This document shows positions 1 to 8,840 of a DNA stretch of 38,215 bases, piece by piece. The notes beneath the pieces were generated by a model. The model was not told the origin of the DNA. It did not search any database and saw only the letters and a program-made list of their open reading frames with translations. This DNA is from Acidithiobacillus ferrivorans (lineage in GTDB: Bacteria > Pseudomonadota > Gammaproteobacteria > Acidithiobacillales > Acidithiobacillaceae): contig JAAOMR010000198.1 in assembly GCA_018853935.1 (NCBI GenBank), positions 1 through 38,215 of the forward strand. Direction: 5' to 3'. Within the stretch, counting starts at the first letter, position 1, and the number at the start of each line of letters is the position of its first letter. The position numbers and the translations under genes are program-made.

Positions 1-493
1 GCAGCCGGAACGGAAGCCGGGAGATTTGCTGTTGCCGGAAGTTGTGTTTGGGGCGCGCCAGACCTGGTCGGTGGATTTGCCATGGCGCGCGCTTCTGGCG
101 CAATCCCTGTCCTTTCCCGCCTATGCTGGAGGTCTGCTCTCGGTAGCTACTCCCTGCGGCTCGGTGGCTGCCAAATCAGCCTACTTGTTGGATTTTCCGT
201 TAGCGCAAGGGGTAGATATGGAAAGTGGTGCCATTGCTGCGGTTGCCAGTGCTGCGGGCAAGCCATTTGTGGTGATCCGCAGTGTTGTGGATCCCGCAGG
301 TCAGTCCTTGCCGGACGCTGCTACAGGGGGCGTTGATGCGTACGGTGGTCTGCAGGCGCTTAAACTCATGCGCGGGTTATTGCGCCACCCTGCTGCGTGC
401 GTTGATTTAATGCGTTTGGGCGCGCAGATGCAGAAGGCGCTGAAAACTTTACGCGCGGTTGCGCCGGGTCTGCAGGCGGGGAGGGTGGCATGA
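1..493 (+). CDS. hpnG: Hopanoid-associated phosphorylase/nucleosidase HpnG, 5' partial
   Basis: The frame is open to the left edge (first whole codon at base 2), so the N-terminus lies outside the window; the TTG at 26 is an internal Leu codon. The visible ~163 residues are the C-terminal part of a purine nucleoside phosphorylase/MTA-SAH nucleosidase-like protein: the segment VDMESGAIAAVA carries the family's nucleoside-binding Met-Glu pair, followed by a VIRSVVDPAG strand. In other hopanoid producers HpnG removes adenine from adenosylhopane, the product of HpnH, on the way to bacteriohopanetetrol. The stop overlaps the hpnA start (ATGA), so the two are translationally coupled. Identification rests on the motif plus the hpnAIJKNLH context; the fold alone would only say nucleoside phosphorylase. 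Confidence 0.85.
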   Translation, partial: QPERKPGDLLLPEVVFGARQTWSVDLPWRALLAQSLSFPAYAGGLLSVATPCGSVAAKSAYLLDFPLAQGVDMESGAIAAVASAAGKPFVVIRSVVDPAGQSLPDAATGGVDAYGGLQALKLMRGLLRHPAACVDLMRLGAQMQKALKTLRAVAPGLQAGRVA

Positions 494-1479
494 AGGCCTT
501 GCTGACTGGTGCATCGGGTTTTGTGGGTGGTGCGGTGTTGCGCCGACTGCTGGCCGAGGGGCTGGAAGTGCGGGTGTTGCATCGTGCTGGTGCCGATCCG
601 AGCAACTGGCAAGGACTGAACGTGGAGTTGGCGGTCGGTGACCTGACGGATGGCCTCACTCTGGATAACGCGGTCGCCGGTTGCCAGGCGGTCTTTCATG
701 TGGCAGCGGATTACCGGATCTGGGTACCTGAGCCGCATGCTATGTACGCCGCCAATGTAGGAGGTAGCGAACGCCTGGTGCGCGCGGCGCTCAACGCAGG
801 TGTCGAACGGATCGTCTATACCAGCAGTGTTGCCGTACTGGGCCATTACGCCGATGGCCGGGAGGCGGATGAAGAAGTGCCCTCTCATCTGAGCGCGATG
901 ATCGGCCATTATAAACGCTCCAAGTTTCTGGCGGAGGAGGCTCTGCGTACTCTGTGCCAGGATGAAGGTGCCCCCATCGTCATCGTAAACCCCTCAATGC
1001 CTATAGGCCCGGCGGATCGCAAGCCGACCCCCACCGGGCGGATGGTGCGCGATGCTGCGGCAGGCCGTATGCCGGCCTATGTGGATACCGGCCTGAATGT
1101 GGTGCATGTCGATGATGTGGCCATGGGCCATTGGCAGGCGTTTACCGAGGGTCGGGCGGGGGAGCGCTATATTCTCGGTGGCGACAATCTCCCGCTGGCG
1201 GCGATCCTCACCCGCATTGCCGGCCTCACCGGACATCACTCGCCGTGGCTGCGCATTCCGCGGCGCCTGCTTTATCCCCTGGCCTGGGGCGCGGAGAGTG
1301 TGGTACGGCTGCGCGGTAAGGGGACGCCGTTGGTGACCGTCGATGAACTGCGTATGGCGGCGCACAAAATGTACTTTTCATCGGCCAAGGCGGAGCAGGC
1401 CTTGCATTATACCCATCGTCCTGCAGAGGAAGCACTGCGAGATGCAGTACAATGGTTTGCCGATAACCACTATTTATAG
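490..1479 (+). CDS. hpnA: Hopanoid-associated sugar epimerase HpnA (extended SDR)
   Basis: A 329-residue NAD(P)-dependent epimerase/dehydratase of the extended short-chain dehydrogenase family. The N-terminal Rossmann glycine motif TGASGFVG is at residues 6-13, the catalytic Ser region TSS at 111-113 and the YxxxK catalytic pair YKRSK at 141-145. The length fits the family. The ATG overlaps the hpnG stop. HpnA is conserved in hopanoid clusters and is annotated as a sugar epimerase; its exact substrate is not settled as far as I know, but head-group sugar modification is the usual guess. There is a short gap of about 40 bases before hpnI. The N-terminal start is firm because the glycine motif begins at residue 6. 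Confidence 0.9.
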   Translation: MKALLTGASGFVGGAVLRRLLAEGLEVRVLHRAGADPSNWQGLNVELAVGDLTDGLTLDNAVAGCQAVFHVAADYRIWVPEPHAMYAANVGGSERLVRAALNAGVERIVYTSSVAVLGHYADGREADEEVPSHLSAMIGHYKRSKFLAEEALRTLCQDEGAPIVIVNPSMPIGPADRKPTPTGRMVRDAAAGRMPAYVDTGLNVVHVDDVAMGHWQAFTEGRAGERYILGGDNLPLAAILTRIAGLTGHHSPWLRIPRRLLYPLAWGAESVVRLRGKGTPLVTVDELRMAAHKMYFSSAKAEQALHYTHRPAEEALRDAVQWFADNHYL

Positions 1480-1518
1480 CCTGTCTGTCCATTTGCCCAG
1501 GGCGGTTTTGGGGAATTT

Positions 1519-2676
1519 GTGCTCTGGTGGTTAGGGGCCATGGCGGCGCTGCTTTCTCTGGCTGCCATGGCCTATTTGTTGCTGGCGCTCTGGACGCTGG
1601 GGCACTGGCATCCATTGTTGCCGGAGCGCGATGCTGGTGCCACAGAAGAGGCCGTATGCGACTGGCCCGGTATCAGTGTGCTCAAGCCCCTGCATGGCGA
1701 TGAGGATTATCTTTACCCCGCGCTGCGCAGTTTTTGCAAGCAGGACTACCCAATCTTCGAAATTGTTTTTGGCGTGCAGCGCCCGACCGATCCTGCTATC
1801 GCTGTGGTGCAACGCCTGCAAGCCGAATTTCCGGCCTTGTCCCTGCGCTGGGTGTGTACAGAAACGCGTATCGGCAGTAATCCCAAGGTCAATAATCTGG
1901 CGGGTATCCTCGCCGCCTGTCGTTATGACAGTCTGGTGATCAGCGACGCGGACATTACTGTCGGCCCCCATTATCTGCGCCGGATTTGCGCACCCCTGCA
2001 AAATGGGGATGTGGGGGTGGTCACCTGCCTCTACCGGGCGTGTCCGGTGGCGACATTCTGGTCGCAGGTGCTGGCCAGTCAGGTGAACAGTCTGTTTCTG
2101 CCTTCGGTGCTGGTGGCAGCGCGCCTGGGCCCCAATATCTTCTGTGGCGGGGCGACCATGGCCTTGCGTCGTGCTACCCTGGAGGCCTTTGGTGGACTGC
2201 CCCGGCTGGCGGATCAGCTGGCGGATGATTACTGGCTCGGCGCCTATAGCCGCGAGTTGGGGCAACGCACCTGGCTGGTGAATTATGTGGTCGATACGGT
2301 AGTACAAGAAGCCGGTTTCCGCGCATTTTATCAGCATGCGTTGCGCTGGTCGCGCACCACACGAGCGGTACAGCCGCTAGGGTACAGCTTCTCTTTTTTG
2401 AGCTATCCGCTCCCCCTGGTGCTGGTGCTGTCTCCCTGGATGGGCTTCTGGGGTGGGCTGCCGTTAGGTGTGGTTCTCGTCTTGCGCCTCGTGTACCATA
2501 GGAAAATTGAGCGCAAACTCAGTGCGGACAGTTCTTTCGGAGTGGCCCTGCTGGGAGATTTCCTGGGCCTGTGGATTTGGTTTCATGCCCTTTTCGTGCG
2601 GCACGTCGCTTGGCGTGGGTCGCAATTTGCCATCGACGCCGACGGGCGGATGGATGGCCATGACGGAGCAAAATAA
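1519..2676 (+). CDS. hpnI: Hopanoid glycosyltransferase HpnI (GT2)
   Basis: A 385-residue membrane-bound family 2 glycosyltransferase. An N-terminal membrane helix (residues 8-28) precedes the catalytic domain, which starts near GISVLKPLHG (51-60), has the DAD metal/nucleotide-sugar motif at 143-145, the acceptor-side LADDYW motif (D236, D237) and a QHALRW element at 272-277 typical of ceramide glucosyltransferase-like enzymes. Two or more helices follow (about 295-330). In Burkholderia cenocepacia HpnI adds N-acetylglucosamine to bacteriohopanetetrol; HpnK and HpnJ then act. The GTG start at 1519 is preceded by GGGGA with 5-base spacing; an internal ATG at 1540 is possible. The stop and the hpnJ start share a base (TAATG). 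Confidence 0.9.
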   Translation: MLWWLGAMAALLSLAAMAYLLLALWTLGHWHPLLPERDAGATEEAVCDWPGISVLKPLHGDEDYLYPALRSFCKQDYPIFEIVFGVQRPTDPAIAVVQRLQAEFPALSLRWVCTETRIGSNPKVNNLAGILAACRYDSLVISDADITVGPHYLRRICAPLQNGDVGVVTCLYRACPVATFWSQVLASQVNSLFLPSVLVAARLGPNIFCGGATMALRRATLEAFGGLPRLADQLADDYWLGAYSRELGQRTWLVNYVVDTVVQEAGFRAFYQHALRWSRTTRAVQPLGYSFSFLSYPLPLVLVLSPWMGFWGGLPLGVVLVLRLVYHRKIERKLSADSSFGVALLGDFLGLWIWFHALFVRHVAWRGSQFAIDADGRMDGHDGAK

Positions 2677-4106
2677 TGACGATGAAAACACTTTTCTTGC
2701 AAGCCCCTTCTTTTGAGGGATTCGACGGTGGTGCCGGTTCGCGCTATCAGGCCAAGCGGGAAATTCGCTCTTTCTGGTTTCCCACCTGGCTGGCGCAGCC
2801 CGCTGCCATGATCCCCGGCAGTCGTTTGCTGGACGCCCCTCCGGGGGACGTCAGTGTCGAAGAGACTTTGCAAGTGGCGGCAGCGTATGAGTTGTGCATT
2901 ATTCACACCAGTACCCCGTCTTTCCCGTCGGATGTACGCATGGCCGAGTTGCTCAAGGAACACTACCCCAAGATGCTGATCGGTATGGTTGGCGCCAAGG
3001 TGGCGGTAGAACCGGAAGAATCCCTGCAAGAGGCTTCCACAGCTGTCGATTTTGTGGCCCGCGAAGAGTTCGATTATACCGTCAAGGAAATAGCGGAAGG
3101 GCGGCCCCTCAGTGAAGTGGACGGCATCACCTATCGCTCCAGCAATGGTCAGATCGTCCATAACCCCGATCGTGCCATGATTGAAGACATGGATGCTTTA
3201 CCCTTCGTCTCCGAAGTGTACAAACGCGATCTGCATATTGAAGACTATTTCATCGGCTATCTGAAGCACCCCTATATTTCTTTTTACACCGGGCGTGGGT
3301 GCCGTTCACAGTGCACCTTCTGTCTCTGGCCGCAGACTGTCGGTGGCCATCGCTATCGCACGCGCAGTGCCGCCAGCGTCATTGACGAGGTGCGCTACAT
3401 CCAGAAAAACTTTCCGCAGGTTAAGGAAATCTTCTTCGACGATGACACCTTTACCGATGATCGTCCCCGCGCCGAAGAGATCGCCTGCGGTCTCGGCAAA
3501 CTGGGGGTGACCTGGTCCTGTAATGCCAAAGCCAATGTGCCCTATGAAACCCTCAAGGTGCTCAAGGAAAACGGCTTGCGTCTGCTGCTGGTGGGTTATG
3601 AGTCGGGTGATCAGCAGATTCTCAATAATATCAAAAAGGGCATCAAAATCGAGGCAGCACGTAAATTTACCGCCGATTGCCATAAGTTGGGGATTGTGAT
3701 TCATGGCACCTTCATTCTCGGTCTGCCCGGCGAGACGAAGGAAACCATTCAAAAAACCATCGACTTCGCCAAGGAAATCAATCCTCATACCATTCAGGTC
3801 TCGTTGGCGGCGCCCTATCCGGGTACTTTCCTGTACAATCAGGCCAAACAGGAAGGTTGGCTGACAGACGAGGATGAGGCCCATCTGGTCAATGACCGTG
3901 GTGTGCAGATCAGCCCCATGAGCTACCCGCATCTTAATCATACGGAAATCTTTGATTCGGTAGAAGTGATGTACAAGCGTTTCTATTTTCGTGCGGGCAA
4001 GATTGCTGAAATCACGGGCGAAATGCTCAAGAGCACCCAGATGATGAAACGTCGTCTGCGTGAGGGCGTCGAATTCGTTCGCTTCCTGCGGCAGCGTCAC
4101 GGCTGA
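2676..4106 (+). CDS. hpnJ: Radical SAM hopanoid head-group enzyme HpnJ
   Basis: A 476-residue radical SAM protein. The 4Fe-4S motif CRSQCTFC places the three ligands at C209, C213 and C216, at the start of the TIM-barrel half. The first ~195 residues resemble the cobalamin-binding-like N-domain of class B radical SAM proteins, but I see no DxHxxG B12 motif there. In hopanoid producers HpnJ is required to convert the glucosaminyl head group to the cyclitol ether, a ring contraction. Its position between hpnI and hpnK matches that three-step route. Translation is coupled to hpnI by TAATG and the stop lies one base before the likely hpnK start. Confidence 0.9.
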   Translation: MTMKTLFLQAPSFEGFDGGAGSRYQAKREIRSFWFPTWLAQPAAMIPGSRLLDAPPGDVSVEETLQVAAAYELCIIHTSTPSFPSDVRMAELLKEHYPKMLIGMVGAKVAVEPEESLQEASTAVDFVAREEFDYTVKEIAEGRPLSEVDGITYRSSNGQIVHNPDRAMIEDMDALPFVSEVYKRDLHIEDYFIGYLKHPYISFYTGRGCRSQCTFCLWPQTVGGHRYRTRSAASVIDEVRYIQKNFPQVKEIFFDDDTFTDDRPRAEEIACGLGKLGVTWSCNAKANVPYETLKVLKENGLRLLLVGYESGDQQILNNIKKGIKIEAARKFTADCHKLGIVIHGTFILGLPGETKETIQKTIDFAKEINPHTIQVSLAAPYPGTFLYNQAKQEGWLTDEDEAHLVNDRGVQISPMSYPHLNHTEIFDSVEVMYKRFYFRAGKIAEITGEMLKSTQMMKRRLREGVEFVRFLRQRHG

Positions 4107-4107
4107 A

Positions 4108-4983
4108 GTGAGGCGGGGCGTTGGTCGGCGGGTCATCTTTAATGCCGACGACTTTGGCTTGGATCTGGCGGTGAATGCAGCAGTGGAGTCAGCACATCGT
4201 AATGGTGTGCTGACCACTGCCAGTCTCATGGTGGCAGCACCCGCGGCGGCGGATGCGGTTGCCCGTGCCAAGGAACTGCCGCAGTTGGGCGTAGGCCTGC
4301 ATCTTACCCTGGTCGACGGTGCACCCCTGCTACCCGCGGAGCAAGTGCCCGATCTGGTGGATGGGCAGGGGCGCTTTGCGGCTGATCTCTGGCGGCGCGG
4401 GCTGCGTTATTTCTTTCTGCCCCGGGTGAGAAAACAACTGGCGGCTGAGATTCGCGCCCAATTTGTGGCTTTTGCGGCCACCGGTTTAGCACTGGATCAT
4501 GCCAATGCCCACAAGCATCTGCATTTGCACCCCACGGTACTGACGCTGATGCTGGATGTCGGGGTGGAGTTTGGTTTGCGGGCGGTGCGCTTGCCTTGGG
4601 AGCCTCTGCAGGTGGCGCGCTGCGGCGGCGCAAAAGGTTTGGCACCGGCACTATGGTCTTTTTTTCTGCGCCCCTGGTTGGCGCGCATGCGTCGCCAACT
4701 GGACCGTCGTCAGGTTATGCACAATGACCTGCTCTACGGTCTGGATGCCACGGGTCATATGAATGAAGCGCGCCTGCTCCAGATGCTCCACTGCCTGCCT
4801 GCGGCGGGGATTACCGAAATCTATTTCCATCCGGCAACCATACAGACTGCTGCGCTGCATGCCCTGATGCCGGAGTATGAGCCGCACGCCGAGTGGGCGG
4901 CATTAATGAGTCCTCGGGTAAAAGATTATTTACGCGATCAAGACATCGCGAAGGGTACTTTTGGTGATTTTGCCGTCCGTTGA
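4108..4983 (+). CDS. hpnK: Hopanoid N-deacetylase HpnK (YdjC family)
   Basis: A YdjC/ChbG-type carbohydrate deacetylase. The metal-site motif FNADDFGLD sits right at the N-terminus and a His cluster NAHKHLHLHP follows in mid-protein; both are hallmarks of the family. In Burkholderia HpnK removes the acetyl group from N-acetylglucosaminyl bacteriohopanetetrol made by HpnI. I choose GTG 4108 (291 residues, ADDFG beginning near residue 13), one base after the hpnJ stop. A longer in-frame GTG at 4060 would overlap hpnJ by 47 bases and add a low-complexity stretch that is hpnJ in another frame, so it is less likely. The 3' end overlaps the hpnN start by 20 bases. Confidence 0.88.
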   Translation: MRRGVGRRVIFNADDFGLDLAVNAAVESAHRNGVLTTASLMVAAPAAADAVARAKELPQLGVGLHLTLVDGAPLLPAEQVPDLVDGQGRFAADLWRRGLRYFFLPRVRKQLAAEIRAQFVAFAATGLALDHANAHKHLHLHPTVLTLMLDVGVEFGLRAVRLPWEPLQVARCGGAKGLAPALWSFFLRPWLARMRRQLDRRQVMHNDLLYGLDATGHMNEARLLQMLHCLPAAGITEIYFHPATIQTAALHALMPEYEPHAEWAALMSPRVKDYLRDQDIAKGTFGDFAVR

Positions 4984-7666
4984 TCGTTTTCTGCAGCGCG
5001 CCGGGACGCGCATTTCCCAGAGTTTGGTGGCTTTGGTCGACCTTGCGGTGCGGCGCGCTGTCTGGATGCTGGTGGCCATTGCCCTGGCTACGGTGGTCGC
5101 CTTGGTTTATGCGGTGGGTCATTTTTCCGTCGATACCGATACCAGCCATGCCTTGTCTCGCGATCTGCCCTTTCAGCAGCGGGAAATCGCTTATCAAAAG
5201 GCTTTTCCGCAGGATAAAAATACTATTGTGATCGTCCTGCAGGGCGCTAGCCGGGGTCGCACGGATACGGCAGTTGATCGTCTGAGCACCTGGCTGCGTG
5301 CCCGGCCACAGTCTTTCCATGATGTATATGTGCCTGGCGGCGGCGCCTTTTTTCAGCGTAACGGCCTCCTGTATCTCTCCCCCCAAAAACTACAGGATTT
5401 TGCCAACCGCATTACCGATGCCCAGCCCCTCATCGCCAGGCTCTCTGCCGATCCCAGCCTGAATGGCCTCAGTGGCCTGTTAAGCATGGCGATTGGTCAA
5501 CGCTTGACGAATGGTGTGCATCTACCGGGGTTGGCGGCTATTTTTTCCGCTCTGGATCAAGCGCTCGCGGCGCAGATGCAGGGTAAGTCTTATGACGTTC
5601 CGTGGAGCGAACTCATGGGGGGCGATCTGGCCCAAATGGGGCCAGCGCAACGTTTCATCATTATTCAGCCCGCCCTGAATTATCAGTCGCTGGAACCCGC
5701 CGCTGCGGCTATACATACTTTGCGTGCTGGCCTCACCGCGCTCAATTTGAATGCTGCACACGGGGTGGATATTGGTGTGACCGGCGGTGCGGTACTGGAC
5801 GCGGAACAACTGAAAACGGTAAGTCAGGGTGCGGCGGTTTCCATGGCACTGACGCTCAGCCTTGAAATTATTTTGCTGATCATTGCATTGCGCTCATTAC
5901 GTCTGGTCTCCGGGGTGCTGATCGGACTCATCGCGGGCATGATTTTAACCACTGCCTGGGCGTTGTTGTTTATTGGTCCATTCAATCTTATTTCAGTAGC
6001 CTTTGCCATTCTTTTCATCGGGCTGGGCGTTGATTTTGGCATTCAGTTCTGCCTGCGCTATCGGGAAGAAGTGTTTAACGGCGCGCCCCACCGGCAGGCC
6101 ATGCAGAGGGTGACGTATGGTTTGGGCGGTGCCTTAAGTCTCGCTGCTGTTTCGGCTGCCTTTAGTTTTTATGCCTTTGTACCTACCAGCTATGCGGGCA
6201 TCGTTGATCTTGGCCTGATTTCCGGCACCAGTATGCTCGTTGCCCTCTTCATGACACTCACCTTCCTGCCCGCTTTTTTGACCCTCTGGCCTATGGCGAT
6301 CACCACTACAAAAGCAACGTACTACCCACACATGCGTCATATTCCTACTTTGGTGCGTCACCCTATCCACCGTTATGCCTACTATATACTGGGCGCTGTG
6401 ACCCTGCTGGCGCTGGCATCGGTGCCGCTGGCATTGCGCACGTCCTTTGATTTTAACCCGTTGCATATGATCAACAGTCATGCCGAGGGCGTACGCGTTT
6501 TTGAGAAACTACTCGCTGATCCACAGACGGCCCCCTATCGCATCGACGTACTCACTCCTAATATTGCTGCGGCCCAGGCCCTTGCCACGCGTGCAGAACA
6601 ACTGCCCACGGTGGCACATGCCCTGACGGTCTCCAGCTATATCCCGAAACATCAAGCGGAGAAGTTGGCCATTTTGCAGAATCTGCAGATTCTGGTGCCA
6701 CCCTTTTCGCTGTTGATGCCCAGCAGTTTGCAGCCGCCGACGTCGGATACCAGCACACATCTTGCGGATCTGGTAATAAAGTTGAAAGAGCTCGCGCAAA
6801 AAGAAGGTGAGAGCACACCCGATGGACGAGGAGCTGCGGCGCTGGCTGGTCATCTGGAGCAATTTTTAGCGAAGGACGGCACTGACCGTAAAGCGATCGA
6901 AGATCTGCAAACGCGGGTGATGGGGACTTTACCCGGTGAGTTGCAGCGACTCGGTATGGCCTTGTCGGCCGCCCCTGTGACCTTGCAGACTTTGCCGAAG
7001 TCCCTGCGGGATCGCTATGTGGCGGCCTCGGGTCAGGCGCGAGTGGAGATTATCCCTAAAGCCAATCTCAGTAAAAACCGGGTGATGACAACTTTTGTGC
7101 AGAGCGTGCTGAAGGTGGAACCGAACGCCGTGGGGACACCGGTGATGCTGGTTCAGGGTGGGGAGGCGGTGCTCGGGGCTTTTCAGGAGGCCAGCTTTAT
7201 TGCGCTGATAGCCATCAGCTTACTGCTCCTCCTGGCGTTGCGCAGCTACCGGGATGTGCTCCTGATCATGATCCCGCTGCTGCTGGCGGCATTGTTTACG
7301 GTGGCGGCCATGCGTTTGTTTGGGTTGAGTTTCAATCTGGGCAACATTATCGTTCTACCGCTGCTCATCGGTCTCGGTGTGGCCTTTGCCATTTACATTG
7401 TGGTGCGCTGGCGTAACGGGGTGGATGTGGCGCATTTGCTCGGCACATCCACCCCCATGGCGGTCTTTTTTAGTGGGCTCACGACCCTCAGCGCCTTTGG
7501 TAGTATGGCGGTTTCCCGCGATCCCGGTATGGCCAGCTTAGGTGAAGCGCTGAGCCTCGCGCTGGCCATAGTGTTGCTGTGCATCCTGATTATACTTCCG
7601 GCGCTGCTGCTGCTCTTCACCCAGTCACCCCGCGAAGAGGGTATCGCGCAGGATGAAGGCAGCTGA
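4964..7666 (+). CDS. hpnN: RND-family hopanoid transporter HpnN
   Basis: A 900-residue MMPL/RND-type inner-membrane transporter with the usual duplicated layout: one helix near residues 30-55, a large periplasmic domain, a block of about five helices (about 290-450), a second periplasmic domain, and a second helix block at the C-terminus (about 740-890). Glycine-rich helices such as FIGLGVDFGIQF and LLIGLGVAFAIYI sit at equivalent places in the two halves, as in RND pumps. In Rhodopseudomonas palustris HpnN is needed to deliver hopanoids to the outer membrane. The GTG at 4964 has GAAGGG 8 bases upstream; a TTG three bases earlier is the alternative. It overlaps hpnK and hpnL, so it is part of the same translation-coupled chain. 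Confidence 0.92.
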   Translation: MILPSVDRFLQRAGTRISQSLVALVDLAVRRAVWMLVAIALATVVALVYAVGHFSVDTDTSHALSRDLPFQQREIAYQKAFPQDKNTIVIVLQGASRGRTDTAVDRLSTWLRARPQSFHDVYVPGGGAFFQRNGLLYLSPQKLQDFANRITDAQPLIARLSADPSLNGLSGLLSMAIGQRLTNGVHLPGLAAIFSALDQALAAQMQGKSYDVPWSELMGGDLAQMGPAQRFIIIQPALNYQSLEPAAAAIHTLRAGLTALNLNAAHGVDIGVTGGAVLDAEQLKTVSQGAAVSMALTLSLEIILLIIALRSLRLVSGVLIGLIAGMILTTAWALLFIGPFNLISVAFAILFIGLGVDFGIQFCLRYREEVFNGAPHRQAMQRVTYGLGGALSLAAVSAAFSFYAFVPTSYAGIVDLGLISGTSMLVALFMTLTFLPAFLTLWPMAITTTKATYYPHMRHIPTLVRHPIHRYAYYILGAVTLLALASVPLALRTSFDFNPLHMINSHAEGVRVFEKLLADPQTAPYRIDVLTPNIAAAQALATRAEQLPTVAHALTVSSYIPKHQAEKLAILQNLQILVPPFSLLMPSSLQPPTSDTSTHLADLVIKLKELAQKEGESTPDGRGAAALAGHLEQFLAKDGTDRKAIEDLQTRVMGTLPGELQRLGMALSAAPVTLQTLPKSLRDRYVAASGQARVEIIPKANLSKNRVMTTFVQSVLKVEPNAVGTPVMLVQGGEAVLGAFQEASFIALIAISLLLLLALRSYRDVLLIMIPLLLAALFTVAAMRLFGLSFNLGNIIVLPLLIGLGVAFAIYIVVRWRNGVDVAHLLGTSTPMAVFFSGLTTLSAFGSMAVSRDPGMASLGEALSLALAIVLLCILIILPALLLLFTQSPREEGIAQDEGS

Positions 7667-8690
7667 TTTGTTGAAACGGAAAGGCAATCTCCTGTTTCTG
7701 GCGGCTGGTCTGCTCGGCCTGGGCTTGTCTGTCTTCCTGATCGTGCAGGCCGGTATTTCCGACATTGTAAAATTGTTGGTGGTAGCCGGCTGGGGCCTGC
7801 TGTGGCTTCTCCCCTTTCACCTGCTGCCGCAATCTCTGGATGTGCTGAGCTGGAAGTGGCTGCTGCGCGGTGAAGCGCGCGCCCACTATTGGTTTTTACT
7901 ATGGGTCGCGCTGGTCCGCGAGGCGGTCAACGGTCTCTTGCCGGTGGCGCGGGTGGGCGGTGATTTGCTCGGTGTACGCCTCCTGACTCGCCATGGCGTG
8001 CCCGGCTATATCGCCGGGGCGAGTGTTATGGTCGAGGTCACTTTGACCTTGTTGAGCCAGTTTGCTTTCACGCTTGCGGGGCTCATGGTGCTCAGTTACG
8101 AGGTGAGTGATCACCATCTGCAGCTGGATGTGGTGTTTCTTTTGGCGCTGGCCTTGCCGCTGCTGGTGGTCTTTATCTGGATGCAGCGGCACTGGGGTTT
8201 ATTCACTCTTTTACAGATGCTGATGAAAAAACTCCTGGGTGGCAAGGACCTGCTTGCGCTCATGGGCGATCCGCAATGTCTGGATGCCGAAATTCGCAGA
8301 CTCTACGCCCACCGCTGGAGCCTGCTTCCGGCCAATTTCTGGCAACTGGCGAGTCTGTTGGCCGGCACCGCAGAGGTCTGGTTTACCTTCTGGCTGCTGC
8401 GGCATCCTATCCCGTTCTGGGCGGCGCTGCTCATGGAAAGCCTGGGGCAGGCCCTGCGCAGCATGGCCTTTCTGGTGCCTGGAGGACTGGGGGTGCAGGA
8501 GGGTGGGTTTATCCTTTTCGGCAGTGCTATCGGTGTCGGCCCCGACCTGGCGCTGGCCTTTTCGCTGGCACGGCGTTTCCGTGAAATCGTGCTAGGCATT
8601 CCGGTACTCTTGTCTTGGCAAGCATTAGAGGGCCGCCATATACATCTTCAGTGGCGGCAGCGACACGGCAATGAGGAGAGCGTTTCATGA
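7653..8690 (+). CDS. hpnL: Hopanoid-associated integral membrane protein HpnL
   Basis: A 345-residue polytopic protein of the UPF0104/lysyl-phosphatidylglycerol synthase transmembrane-region family (flippase-like), with a basic N-terminus followed by repeated hydrophobic helices from residue 13 to the end. The segment PVARVGGDLLGVRLL and the GGLGVQEGG loop near residue 280 are typical of the family. HpnL genes occur in hopanoid clusters next to hpnN; a role in moving a hopanoid or its precursor across the membrane is inferred from the fold family only. The ATG overlaps the end of hpnN by 14 bases. It appears to be the last gene of the hpnG-hpnL transcription unit, because a candidate promoter follows. 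Confidence 0.85.
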   Translation: MKAADLLKRKGNLLFLAAGLLGLGLSVFLIVQAGISDIVKLLVVAGWGLLWLLPFHLLPQSLDVLSWKWLLRGEARAHYWFLLWVALVREAVNGLLPVARVGGDLLGVRLLTRHGVPGYIAGASVMVEVTLTLLSQFAFTLAGLMVLSYEVSDHHLQLDVVFLLALALPLLVVFIWMQRHWGLFTLLQMLMKKLLGGKDLLALMGDPQCLDAEIRRLYAHRWSLLPANFWQLASLLAGTAEVWFTFWLLRHPIPFWAALLMESLGQALRSMAFLVPGGLGVQEGGFILFGSAIGVGPDLALAFSLARRFREIVLGIPVLLSWQALEGRHIHLQWRQRHGNEESVS

Positions 8691-8746
8691 TCGCCATGCC
8701 TTTGCCTATGGGTTCCGATACCCATATCCATTCTAAACGTTTGTGA
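8687..8746 (+). CDS. Possible 19-codon leader ORF between hpnL and hpnH
   Basis: A very short frame (MIAMPLPMGSDTHIHSKRL) starting with an ATG that overlaps the hpnL stop as ATGA. GAGGAG at 8673-8678 lies 8 bases upstream, a better ribosome site than most real genes here have. It ends just before the candidate hpnH promoter. No known family is recognised. It may be a coupled micropeptide, or a coincidence of hpnL's last codons with a ribosome site. Confidence 0.25.
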   Translation: MIAMPLPMGSDTHIHSKRL

Positions 8747-8748
8747 CC

Positions 8749-8779
8749 TTGTCCCACATACGCTTTGGTATGTTATACT
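8749..8779 (+). promoter_or_regulatory. Candidate extended -10 promoter for hpnH
   Basis: TGTTATACT at 8771-8779 is an extended -10 element (TGn plus TATACT). A weak -35-like TTGTCC lies at 8749-8754 with a long 19-base spacer, so recognition would lean on the extended -10. It is in the only sizeable gap of the hopanoid region, about 60 bases before the hpnH ATG, implying that hpnH-hpnM-mlaA can be transcribed apart from hpnG-hpnL. Confidence 0.5.
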
Positions 8780-8840
8780 GACCACAGGTTGTTGTTCATT
8801 ACTTACATGCTGCGTTGCAGCGATGCGGGGGTATTTTATC

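Noticed and set aside
301-909. 202-codon minus-strand frame opposite hpnG and hpnA
   Set aside because: It is covered by two genes with clear motifs on the + strand; no signal, motif or ribosome site supports it.
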